From assembly GCA_003157315.1 (NCBI GenBank), contig PMJE01000310.1, positions 1-5,495 on the forward strand: a DNA stretch of 5,495 nucleotides. The letters are read 5' to 3'. Positions 1-5,495 of this stretch are shown in pieces (within the stretch, counting starts at the first letter, position 1; each line of letters opens with the position of its first letter). The position numbers were made by a program, and so were the translations under genes. Under the pieces are notes generated by a model that saw only the letters and a program-made list of their open reading frames with translations, did no database searches and had not been told where the DNA came from. The DNA is from Myxococcales bacterium. GTDB lineage: Bacteria > Myxococcota > Polyangia > Fen-1088.

Positions 1-166
1 TGGCGATCTCTATTGCGTCGAGCCTAGCGCCGCGGCGGGCGCAGTGCTCGCCTGCTCCTCGCGGATTCGCCGCAAAGCCAGTTCGGACATACGCAGACAG
101 CGCGCCCAGTGCCGCGGAGGGAGCATCAAACATGGCCCACGGCATGGAAACCAGTTCGAGGTTCAT
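1..166 (-). CDS. Partial CDS: N-terminus of a probable B12-type radical SAM protein (RiPP-maturation C-methyltransferase-like), cut by left edge
   Basis: This reading frame starts at ATG 166 and stays open for 55 codons to the window edge. An in-frame TGA, the stop of the upstream peptidase at 191-193, lies only 8 codons before it, so no earlier start is plausible; Met8 (codon at 145) is the alternative. The seen peptide begins MNLELVSMPWAMFDAPS and continues with ALGALSAYV. A short beta strand, then S-M-P-W-A, then P-S-x-x-L-G-x-L-x-A-Y, is how I remember the start of cobalamin-binding radical SAM proteins of the 'RiPP maturation radical SAM C-methyltransferase / bacteriocin maturation radical SAM protein 1' type. 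The later D-A-I-E-I-A (50-55) fits the end of the second strand of a B12-binding fold. The CxxxCxxC cluster motif would lie beyond the edge, so the family call is inference. No Shine-Dalgarno is visible. The 24-base gap suggests cotranscription with the peptidase. It could instead be another B12-binding radical SAM enzyme, or, less likely, a spurious frame. Confidence 0.5.
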   Translation of the reverse strand, partial: MNLELVSMPWAMFDAPSAALGALSAYVRTGFAANPRGAGEHCARRGARLDAIEIA

Positions 167-190
167 GTTGAGACGGAAGTCTACACGAGA

Positions 191-2281
<2,091 letters not shown>

Positions 2282-2286
2282 GACTG

Positions 2287-3612
2287 CTACGCCCTTCCGC
2301 GCATCAGTCGCTTGACCGTACCGGAAAGCGCGAACAGCACCGCGCCGGCAACCAAAGTAACTACCACGAACATCAGGAAGAAGTCTGCCTGGCCGCCCAG
2401 AATGTGAAACACCTCGCCGCGCTCGACCCGTTCGACCTGGCCGGCCAGGATGCCGGCGCAGCGATCGGACACGAAAAAGGCCAAGAACCAGATGCCCATC
2501 ATGAGCGAGGCGAAGCGCGCCGGCGCCAGCTTGGTCACCATGGACAGGCCCACAGGCGACAGGCACAGCTCGCCGCAGGTCTGCAACACGTAGGTTGCGA
2601 TCAACCACAGTGGACTCACGCGCACCCCAGCGTCGGACAGGTGCGCGGCCACCACCATGATGGCGAAGCCGGCGCTGACCAGAAACAAGCCGGTGGCGAA
2701 CTTGACCGGCGTGCTCGGCTCGCGGCCGCGCGCCGCCAGCCGGCCCCACATCCAGGCAAACACCGGCGCGAGCACGATGATGGCCACCGGGTTCACCGAC
2801 TGGAAATAGGGAGCCAAGAAGTCTATGCCGAGAAATTGCCGCCCGGTGCGCTCCTCGGCGAAGAAGTTCATGGACGAGCCGGCCTGCTCAAAGGCGATCC
2901 AGAAGAAGATGTTGAAGAAGGCCAGGATGGCGATGGCGGCAATGCCACGCCGGTCGTCAGAAGAAAGCGGCGGGTGGGCTGGCCCATCCCGCGCAGGGGC
3001 TCGGCCCGCGGGCTGCTCGCCAATGCCGGGCAAGTAGCGTTGCTTGAAGATCAGGTATGTGACCAGGCCTGCCACCATGCCCACCCCGGCCGCGCCAAAG
3101 CCCCAGTGCCAGCCGAAGCGCTCGCTCTTGGCCAAATAGCCGCAGATGATGGGGCCCAGCGCCGCTCCGGTGTTGATCCCCATGTAGAAGATGGTGAAGG
3201 CCGAATCGCGACGCCGGTCGCCGGGTTGGTAGAGCTGCCCCACCATGGTCGAGATGTTGGACTTGAAGAATCCGGTTCCCAGAATGATGAGGGCAAGCCC
3301 GAGGAAAAACGTCGGCCGGCTGGGCACCGCCAGGCAGAAGTGGCCCGCGGCGATCACGATGCCGCCAATGATGAGGGCACGGTGGGTGCCCAAGAATCGA
3401 TCAGCCAGGTAGCCGCCGAAGAGCGGAGTCAGGTAGACCAGCCCGGTGTACCAGCCGTAGAGATTGGCCGCCTCTTGCTTGGACCAACCGAATCCGCCCG
3501 CCGTGCTGACCAGGAACAGCACCAAGAACGCCCGCATCCCGTAGTAGGAGAAGCGCTCCCACATCTCGACCCCGAACAGCAGAAAAAGCCCGGGCGGCTG
3601 TCTATTTGTCAT
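2287..3612 (-). CDS. Proton-coupled oligopeptide transporter (POT/PTR2 family, MFS), di-/tripeptide carrier
   Basis: An inner-membrane carrier of 441 residues that should move di- and tripeptides with protons. Family motifs are clear: E16-x-x-E19-R20 followed by FSYYG on helix 1 (proton coupling); GGYLADRFLG at 66-75 after helix 2; Lys117 in GTGFFKSN on helix 4, matching the conserved substrate-site lysine; the PTR2 signature FYMGINTG at 142-149 on helix 5; FEQAGSS at 241-247 on helix 7; and Glu348 in GELCLSPVG on helix 10. I count 12 hydrophobic helices, near 9-37, 50-70, 78-97, 101-127, 138-160, 168-190, 222-243, 267-293, 303-324, 333-359, 366-391 and 409-432. The link between helices 6 and 7 (191-221) is polar and Pro/Arg-rich, so the two extra helices (HA, HB) of many bacterial POTs are missing. 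The start ATG 3612 follows the Omp85 stop (TAGTAG in tandem) by 12 bases with no Shine-Dalgarno; translational coupling is likely. The stop is 5 bases before the peptidase GTG. Import is the known direction for the family. Confidence 0.95.
   Translation of the reverse strand: MTNRQPPGLFLLFGVEMWERFSYYGMRAFLVLFLVSTAGGFGWSKQEAANLYGWYTGLVYLTPLFGGYLADRFLGTHRALIIGGIVIAAGHFCLAVPSRPTFFLGLALIILGTGFFKSNISTMVGQLYQPGDRRRDSAFTIFYMGINTGAALGPIICGYLAKSERFGWHWGFGAAGVGMVAGLVTYLIFKQRYLPGIGEQPAGRAPARDGPAHPPLSSDDRRGIAAIAILAFFNIFFWIAFEQAGSSMNFFAEERTGRQFLGIDFLAPYFQSVNPVAIIVLAPVFAWMWGRLAARGREPSTPVKFATGLFLVSAGFAIMVVAAHLSDAGVRVSPLWLIATYVLQTCGELCLSPVGLSMVTKLAPARFASLMMGIWFLAFFVSDRCAGILAGQVERVERGEVFHILGGQADFFLMFVVVTLVAGAVLFALSGTVKRLMRGRA
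2292..2298 (-). promoter_or_regulatory. Ribosome binding site for the prolyl oligopeptidase
   Basis: GGAAGGG on the minus strand lies inside the last codons of the transporter gene, 10 bases before GTG 2281. It decides the peptidase start: ATG 2254 further in has no comparable purine-rich stretch at the right distance. The spacing is slightly long but acceptable. Confidence 0.5.
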
Positions 3613-3624
3613 GGAGAGGATCTA

Positions 3625-5022
3625 CTAGACACCCAGAACCAGGATCAGGCGCACGTCCTTGGTGCCCAGGCCATTGCCCACGTCAACGCCCACCAGAGGT
3701 ATGGCCACGCTTCGCAGATAGAAGCGCAGGCCCACGCCCGCCGAGCTGTGCAGGTCCTGGTCCGCCTGGAACCCCTGGCGGAGCAGGCTGGGTGGCAAGA
3801 ACTGGCGACCGTCGGATCGTAGCGGGTAGACGGACGTGCCGCTGGCATCGACGGTCGGGGTTGGCAGATTGCGATACCAGATGGCCGCCGCGTCGTCGAA
3901 GACCAGGCCGCGAACGTCAAGCCCCCACAGCGAGAAGAGCGGGAAGTGGTACTCGACCTGAGTGCGAAAATGCGTGTCGCCCTGAAACTGCCGGTAGAGA
4001 TACCCGCGCAGATTGGTACCGCCAGCCGAATTCTCCGCCCACAGCGGCAGATTGTCGCCCACGATGCCGCCCGCGCGCACGATCAGGTTGTGGCGGCGAA
4101 AGAAGCGAATCCCGTGCTCGTACCCGACACTGCCCTTCCAGTAATTGGTTTTTGCGTCGCTACCCCACCGGGTTCCCCCAACCTCTAGGGAAAAACCCAG
4201 CGCATTGCCATACATGACCGCGTGCTGGCGGGCGCGAAAATCGAAGGTCACATTGGCAGTGGCAGCGCCCCGCCTTGCGCTTTCCGCGGCAAGCTGCGGT
4301 GGAATTGTATTGATGGCTTGCGCGTAGCTGTTGCTCAGATTGGGGGTTGACCAGATCACGTCGTTCTGATCAAGGATCCATCCCACCGAGGTGCGGACCT
4401 TGCGGAACCAGGCCACACCCGCGGTGATGTCGCCGCCGTAGGTGCGCAGCTTGGTGTTGCGTAGCGGTGCTAGCGGCATGTCGGGGTGGATGGCGTACTC
4501 GTTGCTGTACTCGGGAATGATCTGCAGTTGGAACTTTCCCTTGATGGTGAAGAAGATCCACGTACCCCACACCGCTGGGTCCTCGTAGGCCACCAGGGCG
4601 CCTGAATCGACATTGGAGAGGCGAGCACCGATGACCCCGCGCTTGCCTGCTCCGAAGAGGTTGCCGTGGCCGACGACCAGCCCGCCCGAAATGTTGCCCG
4701 GCGAATAGGAGAAGGTGGGCAGCGGCGCCCAGGGAAACTTCTCCTTGACCACGATGTTGACGCGCACGCCGTCCTGGTACGGCTCCCAATAGACATTCAC
4801 GTCTGCAAACAAGCCGGAGGTGTGCAAACGCTCGCGCACGATGTCCAGCGTGTCGGGCTGCAGGCGTTGGCCGATGGAGAGGCCGGCGATGGAGCGGACG
4901 GTTTCCTCGTCGGTGCGAACCGCGTTCTGCACGCGAACATCGGTGATGATCTCGTCCACCGCCCACGCCTGGGCAGCGGTCAAGCTGAGCGCGAGCGCGG
5001 CAAGACAAACTAGGGAGCGCAT
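3625..5022 (-). CDS. Omp85/BamA-superfamily outer-membrane protein with a single POTRA domain
   Basis: A secreted 465-residue protein expected in the outer membrane. A Sec signal peptide is evident: Arg2, a hydrophobic core at 4-17, and an A-W-A cleavage site after Ala21. Residues 24-95 form one POTRA domain: strand ITDVRVQNA, two helices (TVRSIAGL and DTLDIVRERLHTSG), then FADVNVYWE and VRVNIVVKEK, typical of POTRA. The rest (about 100-465) is a beta-barrel with alternating aromatic strands. The Omp85 loop-6 motif appears as GGTNLRGY (334-341; Arg339 is the conserved arginine), followed by five strands (about 350-362, 367-380, 427-436, 441-450 and 457-465), as expected for a 16-strand barrel. 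BamA itself has five POTRAs, so this is not the essential BamA but a short relative. The last residue is Val, not the usual aromatic. The upstream frame is closed by TGA-TAA, so ATG 5022 is secure. It is the first gene of the leftward group. Its substrate is unknown; assembly, secretion or lipid handling are all possible. Confidence 0.88.
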   Translation of the reverse strand: MRSLVCLAALALSLTAAQAWAVDEIITDVRVQNAVRTDEETVRSIAGLSIGQRLQPDTLDIVRERLHTSGLFADVNVYWEPYQDGVRVNIVVKEKFPWAPLPTFSYSPGNISGGLVVGHGNLFGAGKRGVIGARLSNVDSGALVAYEDPAVWGTWIFFTIKGKFQLQIIPEYSNEYAIHPDMPLAPLRNTKLRTYGGDITAGVAWFRKVRTSVGWILDQNDVIWSTPNLSNSYAQAINTIPPQLAAESARRGAATANVTFDFRARQHAVMYGNALGFSLEVGGTRWGSDAKTNYWKGSVGYEHGIRFFRRHNLIVRAGGIVGDNLPLWAENSAGGTNLRGYLYRQFQGDTHFRTQVEYHFPLFSLWGLDVRGLVFDDAAAIWYRNLPTPTVDASGTSVYPLRSDGRQFLPPSLLRQGFQADQDLHSSAGVGLRFYLRSVAIPLVGVDVGNGLGTKDVRLILVLGV

Positions 5023-5139
5023 ACGGGCACCATCTTATCACCCTCCGAGCCGTTCCTCCGCTTCCGCTTGGAAAAAGCCTGCGGGACATCCGAGTGGTAG
5101 TTGTGCCGGTCGCAGTTGCCGAGTAGCTTACTTCCGCCG
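5023..5139. promoter_or_regulatory. Divergent intergenic region, presumed promoters for both directions
   Basis: These 117 bases separate two genes that start back to back, so both promoters should lie here or within the opposing gene. Clear sigma-70 boxes are absent. The best rightward candidate is TTGTGC (5101-5106), 17 bases, then TAGCTT (5124-5129), which matches consensus at only 3 of 6 positions in each box. Leftward, GATAAG a dozen bases before ATG 5022 could act as a -10 box with a very short leader. I see no convincing operator palindrome. Confidence 0.4.
5041..5046 (-). promoter_or_regulatory. Displaced Shine-Dalgarno-like GGAGGG upstream of the Omp85 gene
   Basis: GGAGGG on the minus strand ends 18 bases before ATG 5022, too far for normal ribosome placement. 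The frame of the Omp85 gene is closed in between by TGA and TAA, so no nearer in-frame start exists to use it. It may be coincidental. Confidence 0.25.
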
Positions 5140-5495
5140 ATGGTTCCCCAAGAGTCGTTCCCGGCCCGCTACTGCCGTTTCGTCTCCCGCAACGCCCGCG
5201 CAATCCTGCTTGCGGCGGCCGCATTGTTCGTCATCGCCGCGACGCTGGCCGCGCGCCTGGAGCTGCGCACTTCCTTCGCCGAGCTTCTGCCCAGCGACGA
5301 TCCCGGCGTGGTAGCCATGAGCAAGACGCAGAAGCGCATGGGCGACATGACCCTGCTTTTCATCGGCGTGCGCTCGCCTGATCGCGACGCCAACATCCGC
5401 TACGCCGCCATGCTGACGCGAAGGTTGCGCGCCCTGCCCAAGAACGTGGTGGAGTTTGCCACCTACAACGTGCGCGATCTGCGCTCGTTCTTCGA
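5140..5495 (+). CDS. Partial CDS: N-terminus of an MMPL/RND-superfamily exporter, cut by right edge
   Basis: The frame opens at ATG 5140 and runs 118 codons to the window end without a stop. The short basic N-terminus (R10, R13, R17, R20) is cytoplasmic, followed by one strong membrane helix at about 21-38 (AILLAAAALFVIAATLAA). Next comes LELRTSFAELLPSDDPGV (40-57). The F-x-x-L-L-P-x-x-D-P pattern just after helix 1 is typical of MMPL and HpnN-like RND proteins. The remainder (58-118) is mixed alpha/beta, as expected for the first periplasmic porter domain. Full-length members have about 750-900 residues and 12 helices, so most of the gene is missing. Such proteins export lipids or other hydrophobic molecules; the cargo cannot be told here. 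In-frame TTG codons at 5101 and 5116 (after TAG 5098) are weaker alternative starts. No Shine-Dalgarno precedes ATG 5140. It is divergent from the Omp85 gene, which could supply an envelope partner. Confidence 0.8.
   Translation, partial: MVPQESFPARYCRFVSRNARAILLAAAALFVIAATLAARLELRTSFAELLPSDDPGVVAMSKTQKRMGDMTLLFIGVRSPDRDANIRYAAMLTRRLRALPKNVVEFATYNVRDLRSFF

Noticed and set aside
167..190. Possible terminator between the oligopeptidase and the edge gene
   Set aside because: The 24-base gap is too short and holds no GC-rich hairpin followed by a T run.
2282..2749. Extension of the oligopeptidase frame 156 codons further upstream
   Set aside because: This part overlaps the transporter gene by over 460 bases in another frame, gives an Arg/Gly-rich sequence unlike the family, and would make the protein far too long. 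The family N-terminal signature begins only about 26 residues after GTG 2281.
2404..3822. A 472-codon open frame on the plus strand, antisense to the transporter and the end of the Omp85 gene
   Set aside because: It is a His/Gln/Arg-rich low-information product crossing the boundary of two well-supported minus-strand genes, so it is a shadow frame.
3606..4217. A 203-codon plus-strand frame within the Omp85 gene
   Set aside because: Arg/Pro-rich shadow without recognisable features, opposite a well-supported gene.
5005..5007. Cys6 of the Omp85 protein as a lipoprotein cysteine
   Set aside because: It sits at residue 6, before the hydrophobic core, so no lipobox can be placed; the A-W-A site after residue 21 fits an ordinary signal peptide.
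5101..5129. TTGTGC, 17 bases, TAGCTT as a firm sigma-70 promoter for the MMPL gene
   Set aside because: The spacing is right but each box matches the consensus at only three of six positions, which is too weak to list as its own site.
4370..5224. A 284-codon minus-strand frame overlapping the Omp85 gene and the intergenic region
   Set aside because: The product is Arg/His/Gly-rich and out of frame with the signal peptide, POTRA and barrel reading, which is clearly coding.

Overview
The window reads as high-GC Gram-negative chromosomal DNA. It holds a secreted outer-membrane beta-barrel protein, a proton-coupled peptide transporter, a prolyl oligopeptidase and an RND/MMPL-type exporter. The mix, and the close resemblance of the oligopeptidase to remembered myxobacterial prolyl endopeptidases, suggest Myxococcota or another former deltaproteobacterium. 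That is an inference from recalled family features, not a search result.

Layout: four genes run leftward on the minus strand, tightly packed like an operon. In transcription order they are an Omp85/BamA-like protein with one POTRA domain (5022 to 3625), a 12-helix POT/PTR2 peptide transporter (3612 to 2287), a prolyl oligopeptidase of family S9A (2281 to 191), and the first 55 codons of a gene cut by the left edge (166 to beyond 1). The start of that last protein looks like the N-terminus of the B12-type radical SAM enzymes that modify ribosomal peptides. The gaps between these genes are 12, 5 and 24 bases. On the right, a 117-base divergent intergenic region separates the operon from a rightward gene (5140 to beyond 5495). 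That gene encodes the first membrane helix and the start of the periplasmic domain of an MMPL/RND-family exporter. It is cut by the right edge.

There are two readings of how the genes work together. The ordinary one is peptide scavenging: the oligopeptidase trims short proline-containing peptides and the POT carrier imports di- and tripeptides. The more interesting one, suggested by the gene at the left edge, is a locus that makes or matures a modified peptide, with the oligopeptidase as a candidate leader protease and the POT and Omp85 proteins as candidate transport or envelope parts. Only the adjoining sequence to the left can decide. No tRNA, rRNA, CRISPR array, insertion sequence, clear terminator or repeat was seen. 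Coding sequence covers about 97 percent of the window.
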